The position numbers were made by a program, and so were the translations under genes. From assembly GCA_012934845.2 (NCBI GenBank), contig WNNJ02000387.1, forward strand, positions 124,001-188,000: a stretch of DNA of 64,000 nt, read 5' to 3'. Shown piece by piece: positions 22,241 to 33,490 of this stretch. Under the pieces are notes generated by a model that was not told the DNA's origin, made no database searches, and worked only from the letters and a program-made list of their open reading frames with translations. The DNA comes from Pomphorhynchus laevis (lineage: Eukaryota > Acanthocephala > Palaeacanthocephala > Echinorhynchida > Pomphorhynchidae). The stretch's first letter is position 1. The number at the start of each line of letters is the position of its first letter.

Positions 22241-22569
22241 TTATTTTTACAAATTTTTGATATTGGCGTATTATAATGCGCACCAATATAATCTTACAAG
22301 TATTCGTACTAATACTCGTAAGAACTCGTACGAATGATTAAGGTATTCCTACAATTAAAAATTATGTAACAAAATGTTATCATAATTGAAATATAAATCA
22401 ATTATAAGCTGTTATAATTTATAATTTGTTTTATTAAAAATAAAAATTTTCCATAGCCGACGAATTTAAATCTGAAAATAAATTGTAATCGATTAGAATT
22501 AATTTCATGTCGATAGTAACTAGTTTCATGTTGGTGAAAATAAAATTATGGACACGAGTATTTTTTACA

Positions 22570-22681
22570 AATTTTCTTTAGTTGCAAGCTTTTGAATGTA
22601 TACACTTTTCAAACATAGACGAAATGAAAGGGCAAAAGTTGAAAAGGACAAACAGTCAAAAGCTTGAAACTAAAGGAAATT
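22570..22681. repeat. Foldback element with 26-bp arms
   Basis: aattttctttagttgcaagc at 22,570 and a near-complement ending at 22,681 enclose about 60 bp. It is MITE-like and has no ORF. Confidence 0.6.
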
Positions 22682-23232
22682 AATCGGCATTAATCAATAA
22701 TAATTAATAAATATTAATATTTATTAATATCATATTAGTAAGTTTATATTAATAATATGATATTAATAATATTAATATAATATTAATAATATGATATTAA
22801 TATTATAATGGTCGAATATCCATAATAAAATTCACTTTTCGTTATTGTTTAAATTTTATTATTTCATTTTTAGTACAATTTATCTTTATTATCGTAAATT
22901 ATATTAAATTTATAAAAACTTTTGAAATATCAATGTCATTTTAATTAAATAAATTTTTCGATCCTGCAATATCCTATATTTTATGTACCAAAAAGGTAAT
23001 TAAAGGTAATTTTTTAACGTGTTGTTAAGGAAAAGTATGCGAAAAATTTTGTTATTTCGTTTTATTTAACAGTTGAATACGGTCGTGTTTTTTAAAAAAC
23101 TATTAAAACGTTTTAAAAAATTTCAAAAATGTATCAAAATTAGCATGATGTAGAATTAATCATTCCCTTTCATATAGAGGTATTTGTGATATAATTTGCA
23201 TATAAAAAAACATTTGAGGTTTTTATAAAAAA

Positions 23233-23254
23233 CCACAGGTTTTCATACCTGTGG
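23233..23254 (-). promoter_or_regulatory. Hairpin overlapping the exon 5 splice donor
   Basis: ccacaggt (23,233-23,240) and acctgtgg (23,247-23,254) are exact complements with a 6-nt loop, so in the pre-mRNA the donor GT of exon 5 would sit inside an 8-bp stem. This could reduce donor use. Confidence 0.5.
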
Positions 23255-23728
23255 AATTGAGGTCGAATATATTTTAGCCCATAGAATAATTACTTCTCCT
23301 TCTTGAACAGAACAATTTTGTAATGGTATATGAAGAGTTGGTTTTTCTTTATCTGTTTGAATTTCAGTAATTTCGTCATCACGTTGTTGTTTCGATTCTA
23401 AATGTTCAAACGATTTCCAATCAATGAAGCTTGCTGTATAAATGCCAGGCTGCACTATCGATGGTTCAAATGGGATGGTCGCTGAAGATAGACTTGGAAT
23501 CTTATCAAGCGAAGATAATGTTATTTCCGCTTCAGTCTCTGCTTTCATCATGCGAGCAGAACAGCTTACTTCTCCAAGGTTATTATCAACTTTAAGTGTA
23601 TAAGTTCCAAAATCTGAGTCAATCACATTTTTAATTGTTATGCTGATGATCCCAGTTACATCATCAAAATCAATAACGTATTTGTCTGACATTTCATCAA
23701 CTGGCAGTCCACGAAAAATTAGTGAAAG
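23249..23728 (-). CDS. Kettin-like gene, exon 5 (end Ig3, linker, start Ig4)
   Basis: 160 codons, phase 0/0. It starts LSLIFRG, so the Ig Trp position of Ig3 is occupied by a non-aromatic residue. It contains DFGTYTLKVDNNLG. The linker has one clear module (PGIYTASFIDWKSFEHLE) preceded by a weak one. It ends STSIPQ before donor GTATGA. The donor lies inside a perfect 8-bp inverted repeat. The upstream intron is 49 nt. Confidence 0.83.
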
Positions 23729-23777
23729 CTGAAAACAAAAATAAACTCATTACAAAATCTAATATTTGTCATCCGAC

Positions 23778-23971
23778 CTTTGGCTTGGGATATCCTTTTA
23801 CTGAAGCAACAAATTGGACATCTCGGCCTACCTTCGTAGATATGTTCGACATCGTTTTAGTGAATAAAGGGGCTATTGTCTCTAATCGCACAATTTTACC
23901 TTGTACCGGTTTAAGAGTACGCTCAAGATAGGGAGAATGAGTGCTAGGTTCAAGCTTACGTTTTATTGATT
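23778..23971 (-). CDS. Kettin-like gene, exon 4 (start of Ig3)
   Basis: 194 nt, entering in phase 1 and leaving in phase 0. After the split codon it reads SIKRKLEPSTHSPYLE, a short non-modular linker, then APLFTKTMSNISTKVGRD and ends GYPKPK. The donor is GTCGGA, a weak match to consensus, but an in-frame TGA follows at once and the junction falls at the standard Ig position. Confidence 0.78.
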
Positions 23972-24463
23972 CTAAATAAAGCTTAAATGTTAAAATGGGA
24001 TTATATTTACTTTCAAGTTATGTAAAAATATACGTGATGAATTTTGTTTTAATTTTATGCATACAATTGAATATTATAAAATAAAAAAAATATATTTAAC
24101 TGTAATATTTAAATTATCTTTTTTAGCAGAAACGTTTTTAATCTAAAAGAATTTTAAAGAACTAGAACTAGAATTTTGTATCGAAATAGCGAGAAAACTA
24201 TTGGAAAACAAGACTAGTTACTTACACTTGCATAAATATTTAATATTTAATAAATATTAAATATTAATTATAAATATTTAAATATTTAATAAATATTTAA
24301 ATATTTAATATTTAAATATTTTAAAAGATAATAATAAAAATAATTTTTGAGAGATTCACGATTAGTAAACAATAAAGTTTCTCATTAGTAATTCCATTAC
24401 GCAATCTTACTCTTAAGGTTTAAATAAGAAAAAGTTAAAAAAATACAAATTTCTTAAACTTAC

Positions 24464-24683
24464 GCTGCAAAAATTGAGAATTTTCTCTGGTTAGAGTAGA
24501 TCCATCAGCGGTAAGGAATACGTCACACGATGATTCTTCTTCTCCGCTTATACACATTAATGTGTAGAGGCCACAATCTTCGATTTTGAAGTTTTGAATT
24601 GTTAAACGAGCATATCGTCCATCAAAATCAGTTTTAATTCTAGTAGTTGCTTTTAATGGACTTCCATTTAAAAGCCAGACTAT
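24464..24683 (-). CDS. Kettin-like gene, exon 3 (end of Ig2)
   Basis: 220 nt, phase 0 in and phase 1 out (donor GTAAGT after Q-C). It starts IVWLLNG and contains IEDCGLYTLMC, with Cys where most units have Ser/Ala. It ends in a short Ser/Thr stretch with no linker module. It is the only exon of the set ending in a phase other than 0, so exons 3 and 4 together act as one symmetrical unit of 138 codons. Confidence 0.8.
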
Positions 24684-26051
24684 CTAAATAAATAGTGACT
24701 GTGTCAATAGTTATTAAATTTAGCTTTTCTTGTTCTGTACATTCGCCGTTATACAAGGTTTGTTGTTAAGTTCGATTGTATAATTCTTTATATAATCTTT
24801 TACTCAATTAGATTTTCTTAAATCTTGGTGTATACATACTGATAACTTAAAAAAGCACTAACTAATTAAAAACGAAAGTGCATTTTAAGGTTTGAACGTT
24901 TCCAAATGAACGAAAAGATTTAAATATTGTAAAAAATGTATTTAGAATTTAAATATTAACGCATCGTTTTGAAATATTTATCGAATTCAAATATCGTTAG
25001 AGGACAGTTGATAAACTAAACTCCAAGTGGGTTCCGTGAATGACCCGTCAATTTTGGTTCAAACAACAAAAAACTAACATTTTATATGCACATTAAGACA
25101 GTCGTTGTGGGTCCAGAATCAGGATAAAGGTCGTTATTAAATATTCTTTTTCTTGCATACCTCGTTAGAAAAAGAATATTAAGTATATAATTATTCAATT
25201 ATTAATTATTAAGGATAAAAATATCATTACTGTGCAATGGGAATTGACAATAATATTGTGATTAAACAATACTACTGTGATTGAACAATAATATTGTGAT
25301 TAAATAAATTTAATAAACGATGCACTATTGTATACTTTATTAAACTTCAATTAAACTCACATTTAACGTTGCAAAACATTTAAAACTCTAGCGTTTAGAC
25401 TTCAATTTTACATTAAATCTCAAGCTTTTGAATTTATAAATGCAAACTCATTCATAAAATATAACATTTATAACATTTATAACATTGATATTACATTTAT
25501 AACTCATTATAAGATATTAGTATAATAATATATAATAATATAATCTTATATTATTATATTAGATATCACATATTAAAGATATACCAACCAACTAAACACC
25601 GATATATACAAGCAACTAAATACTGAAAAAACTAGTAAATTCTCTGATGTATATTACTAACAGTTTTGTACGATGACACAATATTAAAATTTTAAATTTT
25701 TTAACATTTTAAATTTTGAAAAAATTATAAAATTTTCTTATTTTGGCAGTGATCTCAATAAATAATCTTAATAATCTTGAATTTTTCAAAATTTTACATT
25801 TCGAAAAATACAAAATTTTATAATTTTGGCGGTGATCTTAATAAATAATATTAGACTATGATATTAAAACATTACAATAGTCGAAAATTTGTGAAATAAC
25901 GAATTGTATTTGGCTCGGGGACAACTCGTCCCAGTACGAGTTGTCCTAAACTCGGGTTTAGGACAATTATTTATTATATATCTTTATTTTTATGTATAAA
26001 TCGTATAAAATACGTAAACTCAGCTATCTGATTTGATTCGTTTATTTTAGG

Positions 26052-26298
26052 GCAACTTGTCCAAGAATTAACGAACGAACAAACGAAACTAATCCTTGTA
26101 TTAACTAAATACACTATCAAAAGGATTAAGTGCTACTTAGAGGGTATGCTGGTAGAAATATCTGATTCGTACATTTTTTCTCTGCAACTCATTTCAATGG
26201 AGAATGTCCATAATGAATTCGAGCGGATGGTAAGAGACTACAGGGCAAAAGAGGAGGAAGATGAAAAGCTAAGATTTTTTGAATATTTTAGGAGGTAA
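26052..26298 (+). pseudogene. Orphan plus-strand exon-like ORF, unrecognised
   Basis: After a good acceptor (ttcgtttattttag at about 26,038-26,051) the plus strand is open for about 80 codons to TAA at 26,298. The composition looks like protein: QELTNEQTK, then MENVHNEFERMVRDYRAKEE and KLRFFEYFRR. A second short ORF from 26,370 (MNITRTSNILEISH...) follows. I do not recognise either. This may be a terminal exon of a nested gene or a fragment of an unidentified element. The upstream flank shares the dispersed string acgtaaactcag. Confidence 0.35.
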
Positions 26299-26699
26299 TT
26301 TATTCCTTCAGAAGAACCATCTAAACCGCTTTATAAAGTTTCATTATTGTCTTGCTAATTAAGAGTGAAGATGAATATTACTAGAACTTCAAATATTCTC
26401 GAAATTTCGCACAGAGAACTAAATATCTCTTTTACCAGAAGGCATCTAAACTGGGCCGTCTTTATTGACATCCTTCCACAAGAAGAAAAAATATATATTT
26501 TAAAATGACTCAGATCACCTCAGGGAAATACTTGGAAATAAATAGAGTAAATTTCAAAAATCTATTCCCCCTTTCCCCTTTCATCCATTCCCACTCCCCC
26601 TTTCCTCTATTCCCCTTTTTCCCTTACTCCTTTTGTAACAATTTTCTGGAGTTTAGCATCGACAGTTATCTCAAACTTATTGAGAAGTACATTGGATTT

Positions 26700-28178
26700 A
26701 AATTTTATGATTTTCTAATGTAAAACAAAAATTACCTGACCAATCAAAATGACGAAGAACCAAGTTGGTAAAATATTTAAGTCAAGTATTTACTGTAATG
26801 TTTCTAACATAACAATTAAAATTGTGATAAAAATGCTTATTTTGTTCAAATACCTCATATTCGAGTGTATGAAATAGTAAAATTCCCCATAATCAAACGC
26901 ATAATCTGTTCGAATAAAATCGTACAAATTATTTCTAATAAAGTATTTGACTTTTTAATATTTGAACCATCTGCTCATTAAAATCATAATATATATGCTA
27001 AATCATCTTAGTTAAAAGGCTGAACGCACCATAGCTTGCAAGCAACGATTGATAAATTAAGTGATACTTAAAGAACTTAAACTAAAGTCTAAATTAAGTG
27101 GTACTTAAAATGTATTAAAGAATGAGTTACGATTAGATACGTATTGAGCAACCCGAGAATTCACATATCTACACATATAACGGTACTACATATATATTAG
27201 TGACGATATTGCATTTATTAGTGACTAAATGTATAGAAATTGTTCATTCAAAAAAGTAAAAATATCAATTTATTTCACTAGATTAGTATTTACTAATTGC
27301 TATGGAAAACCTATCTATATTAAATAAATTACTTATTTTTAAGTGAAATATTATATATTGTGTAGTAATGCATTTGATAATGCAATTTATTGAATATTGA
27401 GTGTATTCATCAAGAAGAAAGAAAAATAAAATTCGTTATTTTATAAATGTTCGTCATTGCGATAGTCTTTCAAAGTGTAATTTTTAACAATGGAATGAGT
27501 TTTACATATAACTAACTGATGTAAGTGTATTACTACGCTATCGTATCACTAACTATTGATACAATCATGGGCGTTATTGATATAAAACACATGTTGATGT
27601 TTTATATAACTGTGTATTATATCACTAACGAGTTTATACAAAATTGTGATATAACAAGTTTTTGTTAGTTTCTTCCGTGTTCACTTATAAAATTCAAAAA
27701 ACTATCTCAATAGTCAAAAATTTGTGAAATAACAATTTTTATTTTTGTTTCTTCTCGATGGACACATGACAAAATCAAAAAATATCAAATATCTTTAATA
27801 TATTATTAAACTATGCTATCAGAAATGATTACATATTTGGGAGAATGTATTTAAAGGGTGATAAAACATTTTGGATGGTTATCATTAGAAATACTTTATA
27901 TTGATAAATCTTGATTACTTATGTAATTCACAGTAAATTAGCGGCAAAACATTAAAATTACTTAAAAAATACTTTACATGGCGAAAATCGTCAAGAATTT
28001 TGTAATAATAGGCAAGTTCCCAACCAATAACAATAAGTCTATACCTTCAGCTGATTGTAGACAATCATTATCAAGAAACATAATGTGATTTTATATTAAA
28101 CCACATTATTAGTAAACAACATGCAAATTACTAAATGAGTAGAATAATCAGCTTAATTTAGTCATTAAATCGATTTGT
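26700..28178. repeat. 1,479-bp direct duplication, copy 1
   Basis: It matches 30,620-32,098 with no difference I could find by eye (offset 3,920). It contains no recognised gene. Its end lies 82 bp from exon 2 of the Ig gene. The boundaries are abrupt, and no terminal repeats or LTR ends (TG...CA) are visible. Confidence 0.9.
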
Positions 28179-28260
28179 GATAATATTGATCTAACAATAT
28201 GTAAGAAAAATGTTATTTTACAGAAAAACTTATTGACAAATATTTGGAGAACAAATTTAC

Positions 28261-28578
28261 CTTTGTATCAAGAAATATTTTCAGTTCAAATATAATTTCA
28301 GCAGTTCCGTTTAGAACAATCTTTTGATCTTTTGGATATTGAAGGAATACAGCTTTTCGTGAATACATATCTTTTAAATCTCGATTATCCACTGAAGTTA
28401 CCAAAATTTGACAGCTTATTTTTGCCATTCCAAAAGAATTTTTGGCAACAATCATATAAACTCCAGAATCCTCGAGCCTACAAGATTTGATGCTTAAGTA
28501 TAAGTGACCATCTGAAGATTTTCCGTAATCCACACGGTCTGTCTCCCTTATTGGTATATTATTCTTTGTCCATTGGTA
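28261..28578 (-). CDS. Kettin-like gene, exon 2 (end Ig1, linker, start Ig2)
   Basis: 106 codons, phase 0/0. It begins YQWTKNN after a 52-nt intron and contains LEDSGVYMIVAKNSFG. The spacer is short (TSVDNRDLKDMYSRK), then an atypical first half of Ig2 ends KIFLDTK before donor GTAAAT. The linker is much shorter than in later units, as if the N-terminal Ig domains lack the repeated linker modules. Confidence 0.82.
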
Positions 28579-28630
28579 CTAAAAATGTTGACATATTAAA
28601 GGAAAATAATTATTAAATATTCCAACAAAC

Positions 28631-28831
28631 CTCAACTTCAGGATCAGCTTTAATAAAACATTCAATTCTTAAAGGTTCACCTTGTTTAATTTCTCTTGCC
28701 TTCAGAGGCTTAATAATATCTGGAGGGTGACCTCTTCTAGCGATGCGCTTGGAAGATTTTAGCATTAACGGTGAAAATGGAGTTGGGTTATCCTGTTGTG
28801 GCTGGTTGGAGTTGTTGTTTATTCCAATCAT
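28631..28831 (-). CDS. Kettin-like gene, exon 1 visible (start of Ig1)
   Basis: 67 codons starting ATG at 28,831, with an in-frame stop two codons upstream, then an Asn/Gln-rich start (NNNSNQPQQDN) and the first half of Ig1 (PPDIIKPLKAREIKQGEPL). It ends ADPEVE before donor GTTTGT. The start is plausible, but an upstream exon spliced to the AG just before the ATG cannot be excluded. No promoter was recognised. The duplicated DNA beyond 30.6 kb contains no further exon that I can see. Confidence 0.65.
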
Positions 28832-29259
28832 CTTTTACGTTAATATACAACTTTACAGTAACTTTTGTACAGCGGAACTTCAAAATGCTAAATTAAAAAT
28901 TACAAATTATATAAATGATATCATATTTAATTATTTTAAAATATATTGCATATTTAAATTTTTATTATAATAAATAAACATCAATTTCAGATCAACTTAA
29001 ATATAAACAACTTTATAGTATCTGGTTTACAAACTTAAAAAGGGGCAACATAGGTCCATATGTAATGATTTTAAATATACATTAAAACCACTTTCTGTTT
29101 ATATTGATAAAATACTTTAAGTAATAAAAACACACTTCAAAAATGTTGTAGGGTAATCAAAATTAATACTGGTATAAAACACTATTTCAGTATTAATTCT
29201 ACAAAGAATTTTTAGAACACAAAAGAGAAATAAATTTTCAAAATACAAATACGTACGAT

Positions 29260-30250
29260 TTTATACGCTTTATACAAATCTAGATTTAGTAGATATTAAG
29301 AAGCGTTAGTAAAATTAATTAATCTTATATTCGGAAAAAGATATACATATATATTATAATAATTATAACGCCTATCTAACAAAAATTAAACCATCAAGTA
29401 AATATAAATATATGGATAAAATTGAATTAGTAGAATCCTCAAGTATTTTGATAAATCCAAATTATTTAAAAGTAGGGACATCTATATTTAGACAAGTTAA
29501 AGATGTTCCAATGGGCGGTAATAGTAGCCCAGTTATAGCTAATTTATTTTTAAGCTTTATAGAATATGAATTTGTTCATAACTGTGTAAAAACTAAATAT
29601 AAATTATATAAGTATATAAAATAGAGGTTTCGATACAATGATGATATATGTGTATTTAACTCTAACAATTTTTATTCAATAAGCGAACAAATTTATCCAG
29701 AAAGCCTTATTCTTAACAAAACCAATATTAATGATAAAGAAGGTGTATATCTAGATATGATCATTAAATTAACATTAACTAAAACTACTATTTATTTATA
29801 TCGTAAAGATGACATATTTAAATTTACAAGAAAAATATTTTTGATTGAGCATTCATGCATACCATATAATATAAAATAAAATACATAGAATAATGAAATT
29901 TAAAAAAATTGCAACAATTTGTAACGATATTGGTTTTCTTCAAAATCATTTAAATAATTTAATAGATGCATATTTTAAATTATATTACTATAAAAATACA
30001 ATCAAACAGAAAATAGTAAAATATAAAATCAACACAATAATATTAAAAATAAATTTAAAATCATTAGCGGAAAATTTTTATGGATGGATAATAAATAATA
30101 TACTTTGTATTATAATAAGATACTAGATAGTTTTATCAGAGGAAATACATCATTAGCACGTATTTGGCCTCGCTACTATGTTGGGTAGAGGAGTTAGGGG
30201 CCGAAACCTGATAGCATAGCAGTTCCTCCTGATGACCTCTAATCCTTATT
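29260..30250 (+). mobile_element. Decayed Penelope-like element (RT region)
   Basis: Plus-strand RT remains: FYTLYTNLDL near 29,260, then VPMGGNSSPVIANLFLSFIE (29,500-29,570), RYNDDICVFN (29,636-29,668) with frameshifts and stops, NKTNIND...YLDM, and a thumb-like tail to about 30,126. The G-G-N-x-S-P and Y/N-D-D spacing fits Penelope-like RTs. A GC-richer tail at 30,131-30,240 ends in a string (cagttcctcctgatgacctc) shared with the minus strand at 8,528-8,551. It interrupts the space between the two copies of the 1.5-kb duplication. Confidence 0.75.
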
Positions 30251-30619
30251 CTGATACAACGTCTGTTATTTATTAGTCAATTCATAAAAATGACGTTTAT
30301 TTTAAATTTCAATTTTTTATTTTAACTTGATTTAAATTATAGAAAATCTAAAAACAATTATTTATTTTATTATTTAATTATTAAATTTTGATTTAGCATT
30401 ATTATGTTTTGTTTATTTTATAATTATATTAATACGTAGACTCAGTTAGCTGATTTGATTAGTCAATAATAAAAAATGTTAAAACATAGTTTTATCGTGT
30501 GTTAAGCTGTAATTAAGCTATCAGAATTTTAGCCCATAATTTTATGGGCCAAAATCAATTTGACAAATCAAAAGGACATTATGTTTATTATAAATTTTAT
30601 CGTTTTTAAATTATTATTC

Positions 30620-32098
30620 AAATTTTATGATTTTCTAATGTAAAACAAAAATTACCTGACCAATCAAAATGACGAAGAACCAAGTTGGTAAAATATTTAA
30701 GTCAAGTATTTACTGTAATGTTTCTAACATAACAATTAAAATTGTGATAAAAATGCTTATTTTGTTCAAATACCTCATATTCGAGTGTATGAAATAGTAA
30801 AATTCCCCATAATCAAACGCATAATCTGTTCGAATAAAATCGTACAAATTATTTCTAATAAAGTATTTGACTTTTTAATATTTGAACCATCTGCTCATTA
30901 AAATCATAATATATATGCTAAATCATCTTAGTTAAAAGGCTGAACGCACCATAGCTTGCAAGCAACGATTGATAAATTAAGTGATACTTAAAGAACTTAA
31001 ACTAAAGTCTAAATTAAGTGGTACTTAAAATGTATTAAAGAATGAGTTACGATTAGATACGTATTGAGCAACCCGAGAATTCACATATCTACACATATAA
31101 CGGTACTACATATATATTAGTGACGATATTGCATTTATTAGTGACTAAATGTATAGAAATTGTTCATTCAAAAAAGTAAAAATATCAATTTATTTCACTA
31201 GATTAGTATTTACTAATTGCTATGGAAAACCTATCTATATTAAATAAATTACTTATTTTTAAGTGAAATATTATATATTGTGTAGTAATGCATTTGATAA
31301 TGCAATTTATTGAATATTGAGTGTATTCATCAAGAAGAAAGAAAAATAAAATTCGTTATTTTATAAATGTTCGTCATTGCGATAGTCTTTCAAAGTGTAA
31401 TTTTTAACAATGGAATGAGTTTTACATATAACTAACTGATGTAAGTGTATTACTACGCTATCGTATCACTAACTATTGATACAATCATGGGCGTTATTGA
31501 TATAAAACACATGTTGATGTTTTATATAACTGTGTATTATATCACTAACGAGTTTATACAAAATTGTGATATAACAAGTTTTTGTTAGTTTCTTCCGTGT
31601 TCACTTATAAAATTCAAAAAACTATCTCAATAGTCAAAAATTTGTGAAATAACAATTTTTATTTTTGTTTCTTCTCGATGGACACATGACAAAATCAAAA
31701 AATATCAAATATCTTTAATATATTATTAAACTATGCTATCAGAAATGATTACATATTTGGGAGAATGTATTTAAAGGGTGATAAAACATTTTGGATGGTT
31801 ATCATTAGAAATACTTTATATTGATAAATCTTGATTACTTATGTAATTCACAGTAAATTAGCGGCAAAACATTAAAATTACTTAAAAAATACTTTACATG
31901 GCGAAAATCGTCAAGAATTTTGTAATAATAGGCAAGTTCCCAACCAATAACAATAAGTCTATACCTTCAGCTGATTGTAGACAATCATTATCAAGAAACA
32001 TAATGTGATTTTATATTAAACCACATTATTAGTAAACAACATGCAAATTACTAAATGAGTAGAATAATCAGCTTAATTTAGTCATTAAATCGATTTGT
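30620..32098. repeat. 1,479-bp direct duplication, copy 2
   Basis: Apparently identical to 26,700-28,178. Between the copies lie exons 1-2 of the Ig gene and a Penelope-like remnant. Near-perfect identity implies a very recent event or an assembly artefact. Confidence 0.9.
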
Positions 32099-33199
32099 AC
32101 CATATAAAAGACAATAGGTGGCTGTATAATTTTCGTCTAATAATAGAATTGCCAATACATACAAGTATTGCAATAATTTCTTAATTAGAAACATATAGGA
32201 TTGCTTACTAATGAATGAGTTTAGGTTAATATGTTTTGCCTATTGATACTCACTTATATGTTACTAACCGATTTCTTTATAAAATGCTCTTGGTTTATCG
32301 TAGTGAATATCATACTTGATCAAGCTAGTCATATTGATTTACTGAATTAAATATGATGCACATGAGCAAAGTGTTTTAATTCGAGGACAACGAAAATCGT
32401 AGAACAGCTGAAAAATCATTTAATTCATTAAATCATTTTTATTTCCTGTCAAACTTTTCTCATATTTTCTACAATTATATTCTCCACTTCAATTCTAGCA
32501 GCACATGGAGCTTCTAAGATCATTAAATTTTATCTCTATTTTCCTGCTGTTAAAATAATGAAGGGCACAATCCGTGTAAAAACAAGGGATTGACGCTGTT
32601 AATTTGCTCTCGTACTCATTCATTCGTATACAAAAACTTTTCCTTTCTTAGGTTAATAATATAAAAGTCGTATTTAGGTAACTAAATATTGATATTTGGA
32701 TCCATCACTAACGAGAAAATGAATTCTAGAGATCCGCAGGTTTGAAACCTGCGGATCAAAATAAGAAGTTCCACTTGCTTCTTAAGTAGGATGTCGCTTA
32801 TTGAAATGTTTAAGCTTTTTGCTTGCTGCTCTAAAAGATTATGGGAGCTGATGTCAAAGAATATCTAGTGTAAAATTAAGTAAACAAACTTTTATCTAAA
32901 TCATCTTGTTTTAGAATTATAATTAATCAACAATAATTACTATGCGATATTAATCATCGAGGAAATTAAGTGTATTGACGCTAAATTCTTTCGTAGCAGA
33001 CAATTATTACTTTCTTTCGAAGTGCATTGACATTTTGCATTAAAACAAACTAAAGAAAAACAAAAATAAACAAACATGTTTTATATCAAAGTAAAAATAG
33101 TTTGACAGTAGGTTTCTGTATATAAACTATATAGATCACTTAGCACAATTATTTATTTGAAGAAAAACAAAAAGGATAATGAATTATTCTGATTGATAG

Positions 33200-33490
33200 A
33201 ATCGTGAAGACTCAAACAGCATAAACTTATTCTATGCTGTTTTGACTCTTGAGTTTCATCAGTAGGGGGCTGCTGCACAAATGGATTGAAGTGCATCACC
33301 CTTAGACAGCTTAATAAGTCCTTTTAGAACACTTTTATGTACTAGGACATGGATATGCACTAGAAGGATTCATTGAGCTGTCTAGGGGTGCCTCACTTTA
33401 ATTTAGTTGTGCAGCAGCATACTACTGATCAGACACAAAAGTCGAAACAACATAGAATTAATTAATGCTGCATAAGTTTTCTTGATTTCT
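33200..33490. mobile_element. Foldback element with degenerate hammerhead cores in its arms
   Basis: Arms of about 105 bp (left about 33,204-33,308, right about 33,382-33,487) share cagtag...gctgctgcaca. The right arm on the plus strand has CTGATCA, GAC/GTC stem and GAAAC at 33,425-33,448, with core G8 changed to C. The left arm on the minus strand has CTGATGA (33,256-33,262), ACTC/GAGT stem, then AAAAC instead of GAAAC and an 8-bp hairpin ACAGCATA/TATGCTGT. Both cores are damaged. It appears to be a diverged relative of the 17.1-kb element. Confidence 0.55.

Larger units (their letters stand above)
24684..28260. other. Large intron with hairpins, a coding-like block and duplicated DNA
   Basis: The intron between exons 2 and 3. 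It holds AT repeats, two adjacent hairpins at 25,919-25,962 (ggacaactcgt and cctaaac arms), an orphan plus-strand coding-like block at 26,052-26,298, and a C/T-rich tract of about 75 bp at 26,561-26,636. The first copy of the 1,479-bp duplication starts at 26,700. Confidence 0.6.
1543..28831 (-). other. Gene span: kettin/sallimus-like giant Ig protein, 16 exons, 3' end outside window
   Basis: Sixteen minus-strand exons join in frame to about 2,648 codons and 17 Ig domains, the last one cut by the window edge. Ig signatures seen throughout are a P-x-P motif, then W-x-K/R, then D-S/A-G-x-Y and N-x-x-G. Linkers carry repeated modules with (S/G)-(V/I)-D-x-(S/T) followed by an F/L-x-x-L-E/D end. 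Ig domains separated by acidic linkers are typical of kettin, the sarcomeric titin-family protein that binds actin near the Z-disc. That role is inferred from architecture. All junctions are phase 0 except exon 3/exon 4. Introns are about 49-57 nt or hundreds to thousands of nt. Alternatives are another titin-like or projectin-like muscle protein, but no fibronectin III or kinase domain is visible here. Confidence 0.85.

Noticed and set aside
30131-30240. GGCCGAAACC followed by CTGATGA after the Penelope-like remnant, possible circularly permuted hammerhead.
   Set aside because: The stem II register does not fit (two extra C before GAAA, C instead of G after CTGATGA) and stem III is absent.
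26700-32098. 1,479-bp direct repeats considered as LTRs of a retrotransposon.
   Set aside because: No TG...CA ends, no primer-binding site or gag-pol between them; the interior holds host exons and a Penelope-like remnant.
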